This document shows positions 45,897 through 54,538 of a DNA stretch of 64,000 nt, piece by piece. The position numbers were made by a program, and so were the translations under genes. The DNA is from Methanobacterium sp. UBA375 (GTDB taxonomy: Archaea > Methanobacteriota > Methanobacteria > Methanobacteriales > Methanobacteriaceae). The notes beneath the pieces were generated by a model. That model had not been told where the DNA came from. It worked only from the letters and a program-made list of their open reading frames with translations, and made no database searches. The stretch covers positions 55,695 to 119,694 of the forward strand of contig DAGC01000007.1 in NCBI GenBank assembly GCA_002495625.1, in the 5' to 3' direction. Every line of letters begins with the position of its first letter. Position 1 is the first letter of the stretch.

Positions 45897-46991
45897 ATGG
45901 CTGTAGATGATAGAATAAAGAAGATAGAGGAAGAAATCCAGAAAACCCCTTACAACAAAGCAACATCCCACCATATAGGGAAGCTTAAAGCTAAACTGTC
46001 CCGACTGAAGGAGGAATCACTTCAAAGGAGCAGTTCCGGGGCTAAAGGTAAGGGTTTCCATATTAAAAAGAGTGGAGACTCCACCGTAGTTCTGGTAGGG
46101 TTCCCTTCCGTGGGTAAATCCACCATACTAAACCAGCTTACCAATGCCGAGTCGAAGATCGGTGAATACGAATTCACCACCCTGGAGATCATCCCAGGCA
46201 TCATGGAGTATAAAGGGGCTAAAATACAGATCTTCGATATCCCCGGGATAATCACCGGCGCTTCCAAAGGTAAAGGAAGGGGAAAGGAGATACTCTCCGT
46301 ATCCCGGAATGCAGATTTGGTAGTGGTGGTCTTAGACGTGTTCAACCCCCAGCACATGCAGGTAATACTTGATGAACTTAGAAATATAGGGATAAGACCC
46401 AACGAATCAGTACCGGATGTCACAGTAAAAAAGAGGAAGATGGGTGGAATCAACCTATCATCAACCATTCCTCTGACTAAAATAGATGATAGAACCATAA
46501 GATCCATCCTTAATGAATATGGGATACACAGTGCCGATGTACTCATCCGGGATGATGTAAACATCGACCAGTTCATCGATTCACTGGACACCAACTGCCG
46601 GTACATCCCCATGTTACTGGTGGTAAATAAGATAGACCTGGCAGATGCCGAATACCTTCAAAAATTGAAATCTGAATTACCAAATGCCATATACGTTGCC
46701 GCAGACCAGGGGTACCACATGGATCTCCTAAGGGAGGAAATATTCCAGCAACTGGAACTGATAAGAATATACCTTAAGCCACAGGGGCGCAAGGCAGACC
46801 TCGAAGAACCGCTGATTGTTAGAAAGGATTCCACGGTGGAAGAGGTGGCCTTGAGGTTACACCGTGACTTCGTGCGGAACTTTCGCCAGGCACGGGTGTG
46901 GGGGTCCTCAGTGAAGTTCCCAGGCCAGAAAGTGGGACTGGAACACCACCTGCAGGATCAGGACGTGCTCAGAATCATAATAAAAAAATAA
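45897..46991 (+). CDS. DRG-family (Obg-related) GTPase
   Basis: A 364-residue developmentally regulated GTP-binding protein homologue. N-terminal helix-turn-helix (IKKIEEEIQKTPYNKATSHHIG), G1 GFPSVGKSTILNQL, G2/G3 with DIPGIITGASKGKGRG, G4 NKIDLAD, and a C-terminal TGS domain (residues about 290-364). Eukaryotic Drg/Rbg bind ribosomes and relieve stalling; the archaeal form likely acts similarly. I prefer the ATG at 45897 over the GTG at 45888 by family alignment. A TATA-like ACATATAAAAATAC lies at about 45838. Confidence 0.9.
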   Translation: MAVDDRIKKIEEEIQKTPYNKATSHHIGKLKAKLSRLKEESLQRSSSGAKGKGFHIKKSGDSTVVLVGFPSVGKSTILNQLTNAESKIGEYEFTTLEIIPGIMEYKGAKIQIFDIPGIITGASKGKGRGKEILSVSRNADLVVVVLDVFNPQHMQVILDELRNIGIRPNESVPDVTVKKRKMGGINLSSTIPLTKIDDRTIRSILNEYGIHSADVLIRDDVNIDQFIDSLDTNCRYIPMLLVVNKIDLADAEYLQKLKSELPNAIYVAADQGYHMDLLREEIFQQLELIRIYLKPQGRKADLEEPLIVRKDSTVEEVALRLHRDFVRNFRQARVWGSSVKFPGQKVGLEHHLQDQDVLRIIIKK

Positions 46992-46999
46992 CGTATTTA

Positions 47000-47494
47000 T
47001 TACAGATGAAATAGGAATCTAATTAGAACCATTATGGCTAAAAATGAGGTTGTGTAGTACTTAACGAATTTCGTCATTAAATTTATGCCTTCACCATGTT
47101 TTAAATTCACTTTAAATATTTTTTCCAATTTATCTGGCAATAAAATAATTGTTTCCGATATAACCCCCAGTAAAATACTAATTACTACTCCCAAATCCGT
47201 GATATAACCACTTGTCAAGCAGGAAATAATTAAACTTCCCAATGTCGTGCAGAAACCTGTTGTAAAAGAATAAAGCCAAAAAAAGTTAGGCGTGTAAGCT
47301 GAATATTCCCAATTTTTATTTAATTTAAAGATGTTTGGTCTTAGGCTCATTACAATGAATGGATAAACCATCCATACCAATAGAAAAACTAAAAACATCA
47401 TAATACCTAAATTATTACCTTGCAATTCCCTTCCCCTACAATTATTTGGATTTGTCAGATATAATATAATATCATTAGGCCTAATTCCGGACAT
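47000..47494 (-). CDS. Four-helix membrane protein, unknown
   Basis: A 164-residue membrane protein with about four helices and no known family motif. It could begin at the internal MMFLVF (residue 31). It is divergent from the small ferrosome-type gene and shares its 126-base promoter region, which holds two TTTAGG/CCTAAA palindromes, so it may belong to the same metal regulon. Function is not assigned. Confidence 0.6.
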   Translation of the reverse strand: MSGIRPNDIILYLTNPNNCRGRELQGNNLGIMMFLVFLLVWMVYPFIVMSLRPNIFKLNKNWEYSAYTPNFFWLYSFTTGFCTTLGSLIISCLTSGYITDLGVVISILLGVISETIILLPDKLEKIFKVNLKHGEGINLMTKFVKYYTTSFLAIMVLIRFLFHL

Positions 47495-47558
47495 AACTAA
47501 AACTAAATTATTTTTTACAATTCTTCTTTTGAAACATTTAAATAGGTCTATGATTATA

Positions 47559-47597
47559 TTTAGGAATACCTAAAAATTTTATTTAGGTGTACCTAAA
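47559..47597. promoter_or_regulatory. Paired TTTAGG(N4)CCTAAA operators
   Basis: TTTAGGAATACCTAAA (47559-47574) and TTTAGGTGTACCTAAA (47582-47597) are palindromes with centres 23 bases apart, about two helical turns. An AT-rich TATA-like element lies between them and the gene starts 24 bases later. The form matches binding sites of DtxR-type iron/manganese repressors. A third copy sits before the ABC operon at 50481. Confidence 0.75.
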
Positions 47598-47620
47598 ATA
47601 AAATAAGGGAGAGTGTAAAC

Positions 47621-47899
47621 ATGAAAACCACTTTGGACAGAATTGTAGAACATAAAAGCCTATTACTTTTTGCTGGAGGGGCAGTAGCCGCAATCGTAGC
47701 TAAACAAATAATAGAAAGTGAAGCAACCAAAAAATTCTGCATAAACACTGCCGTGAAAATAATGCAAATGAGGGATGAAGCAGAAGAGATGTTACAAAAT
47801 GTCAAAGAGAATGCCGAAGACATACATCACGATGCTAAGGAAAAAACTAAAAAAGAGATATACGCTGATGAAATTGGGGATAAGATCCAGAAAACATGA
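47621..47899 (+). CDS. DUF6110-like small protein, ferrosome-associated candidate
   Basis: A 92-residue protein with an N-terminal hydrophobic helix containing a GG turn (KSLLLFAGGAVAAIVAKQII) and a polar amphipathic tail (MRDEAEEMLQNVKENAEDI). The pattern EHKSLLLFAGG...AEDIxxDA matches my recollection of DUF6110 proteins, which sit beside P1B-6 ATPases in ferrosome (fez) clusters. There it helps build or localise a membrane-bounded iron store. Good ribosome binding site (GGGAGAGTG). The two palindromes above it imply metal control. Confidence 0.65.
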   Translation: MKTTLDRIVEHKSLLLFAGGAVAAIVAKQIIESEATKKFCINTAVKIMQMRDEAEEMLQNVKENAEDIHHDAKEKTKKEIYADEIGDKIQKT

Positions 47900-48242
47900 A
47901 ATTGCTGTGACAGGAATGTATTGGAAAATTTTATACAATTAAATTCAGTAAGCAGTGCATTAAATCGATGAATTTTGCAGAATCAAATGCAGGTTATTAC
48001 TTATTTTAACTTATATTCTCTAGTGTCCCCTTATATTGTGTCTTAGAATAGGCTGATTTAGATGTAAGTTAAATAATATATCCTTTCACTGTATTAATGG
48101 GTACTGTGAACTTGATATAATCAATACGTTAAGGCTATGGATGGAAAATCATTATTCCAAAAAAAATTAATTGTTATAATCAATATCTAAGTGTTATTAA
48201 TATGAGACATCTTTTCGTAATTAACCTATCAAAGGGATCTCT
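47900..48242. other. Spacer between the small gene and the P-type ATPase
   Basis: These 343 bases hold no convincing gene. TATAATCAATA occurs at about 48115 and again at about 48175, possible promoter elements for the ATPase. No TTTAGG/CCTAAA palindrome is present here. Confidence 0.4.
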
Positions 48243-50342
48243 ATGAGATACGAATTAGTATATGATACTGGAACTAGACTTAGAATTCGATGTGGTAAAT
48301 ATGCATTCACAGAAAGGGAAGGATACGGAATAGCAGAATTACTCCTCAAAAAGGATTACATCACAGAGATAATCACATCATACAGAAATGGGAGTCTGTT
48401 GATTAAATACGATGATATAAACAAGAAGAACGATATTTTAATTTTCATTAAAAACCTTAAAAGAAACGATGTTAAAGAAGCAGAACCCACAGAGAAAGAT
48501 GTTATCTGCAGTATTGAAAATGAATTTTACTTGAAAATAGCAAAGAAGATACTGAGAAGATTATTATATGAGATATTCGTACCTATTCCGCTTAAAACGG
48601 TATATGTATGTTGTTGCGCCTTACCCTATTTTAAAGAGGGATTAAACAGTTTGCTGAGATTGGATATGGATGTATCATTGCTCGATGCAGTTGCCATAGG
48701 CGGGGCCATTTACAAGAGATCCTTCAAGTCTGCAGGATCCTTAATGTTTTTACTATCATTATCCAGAATATTAGAGGATTATACAGTTCAAAGAACCAAA
48801 AGTACATTAAAAACCAGTTTGGCTATCAATGTAGACACAGTTTGGTTGGTAAATGATGAAAATAAAGAAATATCAGTACCACTATCCAAAGTAACCCCTG
48901 GTGACAGGATAAAAATACGTACTGGTGGTCTTATACCAGTTGATGGGACTGTAACTAGTGGTGAAGCAATGGTGAATGAGGCTTCCATGACTGGAGAGCC
49001 ATTATCCGTAAATAAAAATAGGGGGAAAACAGTTCATGCCGGTACAGTGGTAGAGGAAGGAGCCATAGTAATTGAAGTTAGGGCGGTTGATGAAGAGACC
49101 AGGATCAACAAGATAATAGAGTTAATAGAAAAGTCTGAATCATTAAAAGCAGGAATACAAAGTAAAGCAGAGACTTTAGCAGATTCCATAGTCCCATTAA
49201 GCCTGGCCGCGACTATTTTAACATATATATTAACCAGAAATTCAACGAAGGCGTTATCGGTACTTATGGTGGATTATTCCTGTGCAATAAAGTTATCCAC
49301 ACCACTTTCAGTCATATCTGCCATGCAGGAAGCATCGAATCATAAGATAATGATTAAGGGCGGGAAATACTTAGAGGCATATGCACAGGCAGACACAATA
49401 GTATTCGACAAAACAGGAACGTTGACCAGGGCCTGTCCTGAAGTAGCTAAAATAATTCCCTGTGGGAAATACACCCGAGAAGAAGTTTTGAAGGTTGCAG
49501 CCTGTTTAGAGGAGCATTTTGCCCATAGTGTAGCACGGTCGATAGTAAGACAGGCGGAACTTGAGGATCTTAAACATGCCGAGGAACATGCTGAGGTAGA
49601 GTATATCCTGGCACATGGAATATCCACCACATTTCGCAATAAAAGAGCGATGATTGGAAGTGGACATTTCATATTTGACGATGAAAAAATTCCACTAAGT
49701 AGAGAACAGGAAAAGATCATCGAAGAAAATACCAGGGAATATTCCACCATTTACCTGGCTATGGCTGGAAAGCTGGAGGGAATCATCTGTATAAGAGACC
49801 CTGTCCGTCCCGAGGCAAAGGACGTGATTACTAAATTGAAAGATCTGAGTATTGGAAATGTGGTGATGTTAACAGGGGACAGTGAAAATGCGGCTAGCTC
49901 TGTTTCGAAACGGTTGGGCATAACAGAATACCGGTCCCAAGTACTTCCAGAGGATAAGGTCAGAATCATTGAGGAGATTAAAAGGGAAGGTAGAAAGGTT
50001 ATTATGGTGGGAGATGGGATCAACGATTCCCCTGCATTATCTTCAGCCGATGTTTCCGTTGCCATGAGGGATTCATCGGATATTGCCCGGGAAGTTGCCG
50101 ATATATCCCTACTTTCTGCTGATTTAGATGAACTTGTCACCATCAGAGTACTGAGCCAAAAGATGCTGGATAAAATTAACAATAACTACCGGGCCATAGT
50201 GTTTATAAACACATCCTTGATTGGTTTAGGGGCAGCCGGGGTTATCAGTCCTTCCACATCATCACTGTTTCATAATTTATCCACAGTGGTTATAGGTGCA
50301 TTGAGTACAAGGCCCTGTTTAGAAGCACCGTCTACATCATAA
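48243..50342 (+). CDS. fezB: P1B-type metal ATPase with SCA motif (ferrosome FezB-like)
   Basis: A 699-residue heavy-metal P-type ATPase. Residues 1-75 look like an HMA-type fold without the CxxC metal site. Conserved parts are TGEP (250-253), the membrane metal site YSCAIKLSTP (Ser346-Cys347-Ala348), phosphorylated Asp389 in FDKTGTLT, MLTGDSENAAS, and GDGINDSPALSSADVSVAM. The SCA motif is that assigned to the P1B-6 group, which includes FezB of ferrosomes. The usual P1B HP motif is replaced by EEHFAHSVA, lacking proline. It would pump Fe2+ into a vesicle or out of the cell. Promoter elements lie in the upstream spacer. Confidence 0.75.
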   Translation: MRYELVYDTGTRLRIRCGKYAFTEREGYGIAELLLKKDYITEIITSYRNGSLLIKYDDINKKNDILIFIKNLKRNDVKEAEPTEKDVICSIENEFYLKIAKKILRRLLYEIFVPIPLKTVYVCCCALPYFKEGLNSLLRLDMDVSLLDAVAIGGAIYKRSFKSAGSLMFLLSLSRILEDYTVQRTKSTLKTSLAINVDTVWLVNDENKEISVPLSKVTPGDRIKIRTGGLIPVDGTVTSGEAMVNEASMTGEPLSVNKNRGKTVHAGTVVEEGAIVIEVRAVDEETRINKIIELIEKSESLKAGIQSKAETLADSIVPLSLAATILTYILTRNSTKALSVLMVDYSCAIKLSTPLSVISAMQEASNHKIMIKGGKYLEAYAQADTIVFDKTGTLTRACPEVAKIIPCGKYTREEVLKVAACLEEHFAHSVARSIVRQAELEDLKHAEEHAEVEYILAHGISTTFRNKRAMIGSGHFIFDDEKIPLSREQEKIIEENTREYSTIYLAMAGKLEGIICIRDPVRPEAKDVITKLKDLSIGNVVMLTGDSENAASSVSKRLGITEYRSQVLPEDKVRIIEEIKREGRKVIMVGDGINDSPALSSADVSVAMRDSSDIAREVADISLLSADLDELVTIRVLSQKMLDKINNNYRAIVFINTSLIGLGAAGVISPSTSSLFHNLSTVVIGALSTRPCLEAPSTS

Positions 50343-50460
50343 ACTCCTTTTTATTATTTTTAAAACAGTTTTTAAGGGCAATTTTTTTTTTAGTTTGATC
50401 TTTTTTCATCGCTTGTTAATTAGTGAAGTATTAACCGGAAACTTTATATGCTGTTAAATA

Positions 50461-50496
50461 TTTAGGTCTAAATAGTAATTTTTAGGCATACCTAAA
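50461..50496 (+). promoter_or_regulatory. TTTAGG palindromes before the ABC operon
   Basis: TTTAGGCATACCTAAA (50481-50496) copies the operator form at 47559-47597. A shorter related palindrome, TTTAGGTCTAAA, lies at 50461-50472. They are 120-150 bases before the first ABC gene, in a region with TATA-like sequence (ACTTTATATG, about 50441). Confidence 0.7.
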
Positions 50497-50615
50497 AATA
50501 TTAAGGGTTTGTTAATTATTGTTACTTTAAGCCTTTTAAAATGGAAGGGTAGTTAAAGCGAACTAAATTATTTCAAATCAATTATCAAGCTATTTTTAAA
50601 GAGGAATAACAGTTT

Positions 50616-52424
50616 ATGGATAAAAAAAACGCAGATTCGAAGAAAAAAACAGGCATAACCCGCCTTCTGGAACTCGCAGGACCGAAGAAGGGAAAACTCA
50701 TAGTTGCCTGCCTGTTGTCAGTATTCTCATCAGCGGCACGGCTGGTTCCCTTTTTCACGATTTATGGTGTGATACTCGAATTGCTGGCTCATTATGCTGA
50801 TCCTTCCGGTATCAACGTCGAAACAATTTACACGCTGGTCTCCATCACCTTTGGCGCAGCATTGGTATACGGTGTCTGTGCCTTTTCATCCTCGGTACTG
50901 GCCCACGGTGCAGCATATGACATTCTCTACGAGCTGCGGGTACAGATAATGGGTAAACTGGGACGCATACCCTCCGGTTTTTTCACCGGTACGACACAGG
51001 GCGCAATTAAGAAGGTGATCTTCGATGATGTTGAGCAGATGGAGATGTTCATCGCCCATCATATCGTAGACGTTGCCGCCGCAATAGCCACACCATTGTT
51101 CACCATGCTTTATCTGTTCATTATGGACTGGCGGTTGGCAATTGTAACCCTCGTCCCCATCATTATCTCACTGTTCCTTTTGGGTAGTGGCTTGAAAGAT
51201 CCCAAGGGGGCGCAGACCCAAATAGATATGCACGACACCAAAGAAAAGATGGAAGGCACCATTGTGGAATACATAAACGGAATGCCAGTCATCAAAATTT
51301 TTAACCGCACCCTCAGCGCCTTTAAACAATTCGAGAACAACGTGTCGGCTTTTGTGGACAGTGTTGAACATACCACTTACCATTTTGCTTCCCGCATGGG
51401 CGCTTACTACGCTTTTTTCGGGGCCCAACTACTGTTCCTGTTACCTGCCGGACTGCTGATTGCCACTTATGCCACCTCTTATATGGATTTTCTGCCCATC
51501 CTTTTACTGTTTTTCCTTGTGGGTAGTGGATTGAAGGAACCCTTAGAAAGAATGATGGAAATGGTGCTTCAAAGTGGAAAAATCACTGAAGGCGTGGCAC
51601 GTATCGATAAAATTCTTTATCAGCCAGAGTTTACGACTACTGGGAATGGAAATCCATCTACCTATGATATTACCTTTGAAAATGTTTCTTTTTCCTATGA
51701 TGATGATATCCAGGCGATAAAGAATGTAAGCTTTGTACTTAAGGAAGGTAGCATCAACGGCCTGGTAGGCCCATCTGGTGGAGGTAAATCAACTGTAGCA
51801 CAGCTTTTACTGCGATTCTATGAGCCACAGCAGGGTAACATAAAAATAGGGGGGATTGATATTCGTGACATTCCACCCCAAAGGCTGACAGATATGGTAT
51901 CATATGTGTTTCAGGATTCCTTCCTGTTCCATGACACCATTGAAAATAACATTCGCATGGGCAATGAAAAGGCTTTTAACGAGGAAGTGATGAAAGCGGC
52001 GAGGAGAGCCAATATCCATGACGTGATTATGAATCTACCTAATGGTTACGACACTATCATTGGAGAAGATGATTCCTACCTTTCTGGTGGTGAGAAACAG
52101 CGTATTACAATTGCCAGAGTATTTTTAAAGGATACTCCCATTGTAATTTTGGATGAAGCCACCTCCTATGCCGATGCGGAAAACGAAAGCAAAATACAGC
52201 AGGCATTTGCTCGACTTGCCACCAACAAAACGGTACTAATTATTGCTCACCGCGTAAAATCCATAGAAAACGCAGACCAGATTCTGGTACTGCAACACGG
52301 AGAATTACAGAGTTTTGGAAAGCATGAAACCCTTTTAGAGCAATGTGATTTGTATCGTGATATGGTGGATGCAAACGAGCGTCGAGACCGTTGGACCATC
52401 AAGAAAGGAGTGTTACCAGTATGA
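50616..52424 (+). CDS. ABC transporter, fused membrane and ATPase domains, subunit 1
   Basis: A 602-residue half-transporter. Six membrane helices lie at about residues 25-310 and the ATPase at 350-590: Walker A GPSGGGKST (385-393), signature YLSGGEKQR, Walker B PIVILDEATSYAD and H loop LIIAHRV. It pairs with the next gene, whose ATG overlaps its stop by four bases. Tandem pairs of this size with an exporter fold include IrtAB and YbtPQ, which import iron-siderophores, as well as drug exporters. The metal-type operator upstream favours an iron role. G+C is higher than the surrounding genes, suggesting bacterial origin. Confidence 0.88.
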   Translation: MDKKNADSKKKTGITRLLELAGPKKGKLIVACLLSVFSSAARLVPFFTIYGVILELLAHYADPSGINVETIYTLVSITFGAALVYGVCAFSSSVLAHGAAYDILYELRVQIMGKLGRIPSGFFTGTTQGAIKKVIFDDVEQMEMFIAHHIVDVAAAIATPLFTMLYLFIMDWRLAIVTLVPIIISLFLLGSGLKDPKGAQTQIDMHDTKEKMEGTIVEYINGMPVIKIFNRTLSAFKQFENNVSAFVDSVEHTTYHFASRMGAYYAFFGAQLLFLLPAGLLIATYATSYMDFLPILLLFFLVGSGLKEPLERMMEMVLQSGKITEGVARIDKILYQPEFTTTGNGNPSTYDITFENVSFSYDDDIQAIKNVSFVLKEGSINGLVGPSGGGKSTVAQLLLRFYEPQQGNIKIGGIDIRDIPPQRLTDMVSYVFQDSFLFHDTIENNIRMGNEKAFNEEVMKAARRANIHDVIMNLPNGYDTIIGEDDSYLSGGEKQRITIARVFLKDTPIVILDEATSYADAENESKIQQAFARLATNKTVLIIAHRVKSIENADQILVLQHGELQSFGKHETLLEQCDLYRDMVDANERRDRWTIKKGVLPV

Positions 52425-54184
52425 AAGATTTTAAAAAATGGTTCAACACCGTAACCTTTGGTGAAACCAAAAAATACGAAAAACTTGTCCTATGGAATTT
52501 CTTAGACAGTTTCGTGGTGACAATTCCTTATGGGGTCATGCTCATCGCCATCTACCTGCTTTTAATTCCGGTGGCCAGTCCTTCTGAACCTCTACCTCTA
52601 ACTCCTCTTTGGATTTTATGCGGTGTACTTTTGGCCCAGATCATCGTTTACTACTTCATCAGCAAGCAGACCTATATCAAAATTTGCATCGGCTTTGCAC
52701 AGACCACAAAAAAAGCCCGTATCACCATGGGAGAACATCTAAAAACGTTATCAATGGGATTTTTTAATAAAAGGGATGCTGGTGATTTATCTACTGTTCT
52801 GTTACGGGATTACAGTGAGGTGGAAACTTTGGCATCGGCTCTTGTTCCACAAATCTCCGTAATTTTAGTGAGACTTACCCTTTCTATTATTGTACTGTCT
52901 GTATTGGACTGGCGCATGATGCTGGCGCTGATTTTGGTAATTCCGCTCTCACTGCCATTTGCCATACTGAGCTACAAACGCATGGACAATGTAAGCGACG
53001 CACTTTTAAAATCCCAGCAGGAATCAATATCCCTTACTTTAGAATACGTGGGAGGGATCCAAACGCTGAAATCATTTAATCAGGCAGGTGAGCATTTCCG
53101 TACATTGAAGGAAACCTTTGATAACCAGCGCAAGCATTCGATACGTATAGGATTAGCCGCGGCTCCCATCGGAATGATAGGACGATTTGTCCTCAACTGC
53201 GGAGTGGGAGTGGTGATGTTATGCGGAGCCTGGTTACTGACAAGTGGGGGGCTATCACCATTGTACTACCTTGTTTTCCTCTTGATTTCCCTGAATGTTT
53301 ATGAGCCGGTTATGACCGTATTCTCCTTTATCTCCGATTATGCTCGGACCGATCACTCGGCTCAGCGTATTTATGAGTTAAGCCATAAAAAACCCCTGTC
53401 AGAGCCTGAAAAAAGCCACCAACCCCAGAGCATGGAAATCGTATTTAAGGATGTCTATTTCAGCTACGGTGGTAAGGATGTACTGCACAACATCTCCCTG
53501 AACTTCCCGACCAAAAGCATGACCGCACTGGTCGGACCCTCTGGTTCGGGTAAATCTACTATTACAAGGCTTGCAGCAAGATTTTGGGATGTAAATTATG
53601 GTGAAATACTTTTGGGAGGAGTACCAATTACCCAAATGAAAACTGATACCCTCCTTTCTAAAATCAGCATGGTGTTTCAGGATGTATATTTATTCCATGA
53701 TACCATTGAGGAGAACATCCGGATGGGCAAACCAGACGCGACCATGGAAGAAATTATTACCGCGGCAAAAACTGCGGCATGCCACGATTTTATCTCCACT
53801 TTACCTGATGGATACAATACCATAGTTGGTGAAGGCGGTTCTACCCTATCTGGCGGTGAAAAACAGCGGATTTCCATTGCAAGAGCATTGCTTAAAAACG
53901 CACCAATTGTCCTCTTAGACGAGGCGACCGCATTCCTTGATCCTGAAAATGAGGTACTTATTCAACAGGCCATCAGCGCCCTTGTAGCAGATAAAACGGT
54001 GATTATCATTGCTCACCGTCTCCAATCCATCAGCAATGCTGATCAAATCATCGTGCTGGATAAAGGAGAAATAAAAGAAAGAGGGACCCATGACACACTT
54101 TTAGAACATAAAGGTATTTATACCCGTCTTTGGGAAGAACAAAACCGTGCAGGTAACTGGAGTCTGGTGGATACCCTAGTATAA
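52421..54184 (+). CDS. ABC transporter, fused membrane and ATPase domains, subunit 2
   Basis: A 587-residue partner of the preceding protein, with six membrane helices (to about residue 310) and an ATPase with Walker A GPSGSGKST, signature TLSGGEKQRISIARAL, Walker B PIVLLDEATAFLD and H loop IIIAHRLQS. The ATG at 52421 has AAGGAG at 52404-52410 before it; a frame opening at 52391 lacks a site. The two subunits would form a heterodimer in the membrane. Both ATP sites keep consensus residues. Confidence 0.88.
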   Translation: MKDFKKWFNTVTFGETKKYEKLVLWNFLDSFVVTIPYGVMLIAIYLLLIPVASPSEPLPLTPLWILCGVLLAQIIVYYFISKQTYIKICIGFAQTTKKARITMGEHLKTLSMGFFNKRDAGDLSTVLLRDYSEVETLASALVPQISVILVRLTLSIIVLSVLDWRMMLALILVIPLSLPFAILSYKRMDNVSDALLKSQQESISLTLEYVGGIQTLKSFNQAGEHFRTLKETFDNQRKHSIRIGLAAAPIGMIGRFVLNCGVGVVMLCGAWLLTSGGLSPLYYLVFLLISLNVYEPVMTVFSFISDYARTDHSAQRIYELSHKKPLSEPEKSHQPQSMEIVFKDVYFSYGGKDVLHNISLNFPTKSMTALVGPSGSGKSTITRLAARFWDVNYGEILLGGVPITQMKTDTLLSKISMVFQDVYLFHDTIEENIRMGKPDATMEEIITAAKTAACHDFISTLPDGYNTIVGEGGSTLSGGEKQRISIARALLKNAPIVLLDEATAFLDPENEVLIQQAISALVADKTVIIIAHRLQSISNADQIIVLDKGEIKERGTHDTLLEHKGIYTRLWEEQNRAGNWSLVDTLV

Positions 54185-54538
54185 TCATGTTTTAGAACAA
54201 ATAAATTGAATACAACATTTTAGCCCCCTTAGATTTTTTGGAGATAATTAACTTTAGATAAAAAAAAATTTTTAATTTAGATCCCTCATCTTCTATTATT
54301 TGTTGAAAACCTATTGTTTTCGATGAACTTACTTTTTAATGTTTATTTGTATGAAAGTTCAGAATTTTAGATTCCAGTGGATATTATTATCATATGGGGG
54401 CACTGATTTTCCACTGGGTCTGGGTTCTTATTTATTTTGTATCGTATGTAAACATCAGTTACAATCTCCAATAAATAAAAATTGTTAAAAGTCATTAACA
54501 AGATAACTATTTAATTGATAAGAAATTAAGGTGCAAAA
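54185..54538. other. Spacer with an 8-base hairpin upstream of thi4
   Basis: In this 354-base gap, CCAGTGGA (54374-54381) is perfectly complementary to TCCACTGG (54410-54417). The inner CACTG at 54401-54405 can also pair with CAGTG, giving alternative hairpins. A TATA-like TTATTTATTTT follows at about 54427. No TPP riboswitch core or gene is seen. The hairpin could be a terminator of the ABC operon or an operator. Confidence 0.4.

Noticed and set aside
47900..48242. A third fez gene between the small protein and the ATPase
   Set aside because: No frame longer than a dozen or so codons with a start signal was found in the spacer.
49340..50182. Two minus-strand frames inside the P-type ATPase gene
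   Set aside because: Shadow frames of a certain gene, with no independent start signals.
54185..54538. TPP riboswitch before thi4
   Set aside because: The conserved CTGAGA and the paired thiamine-box sequences are absent.
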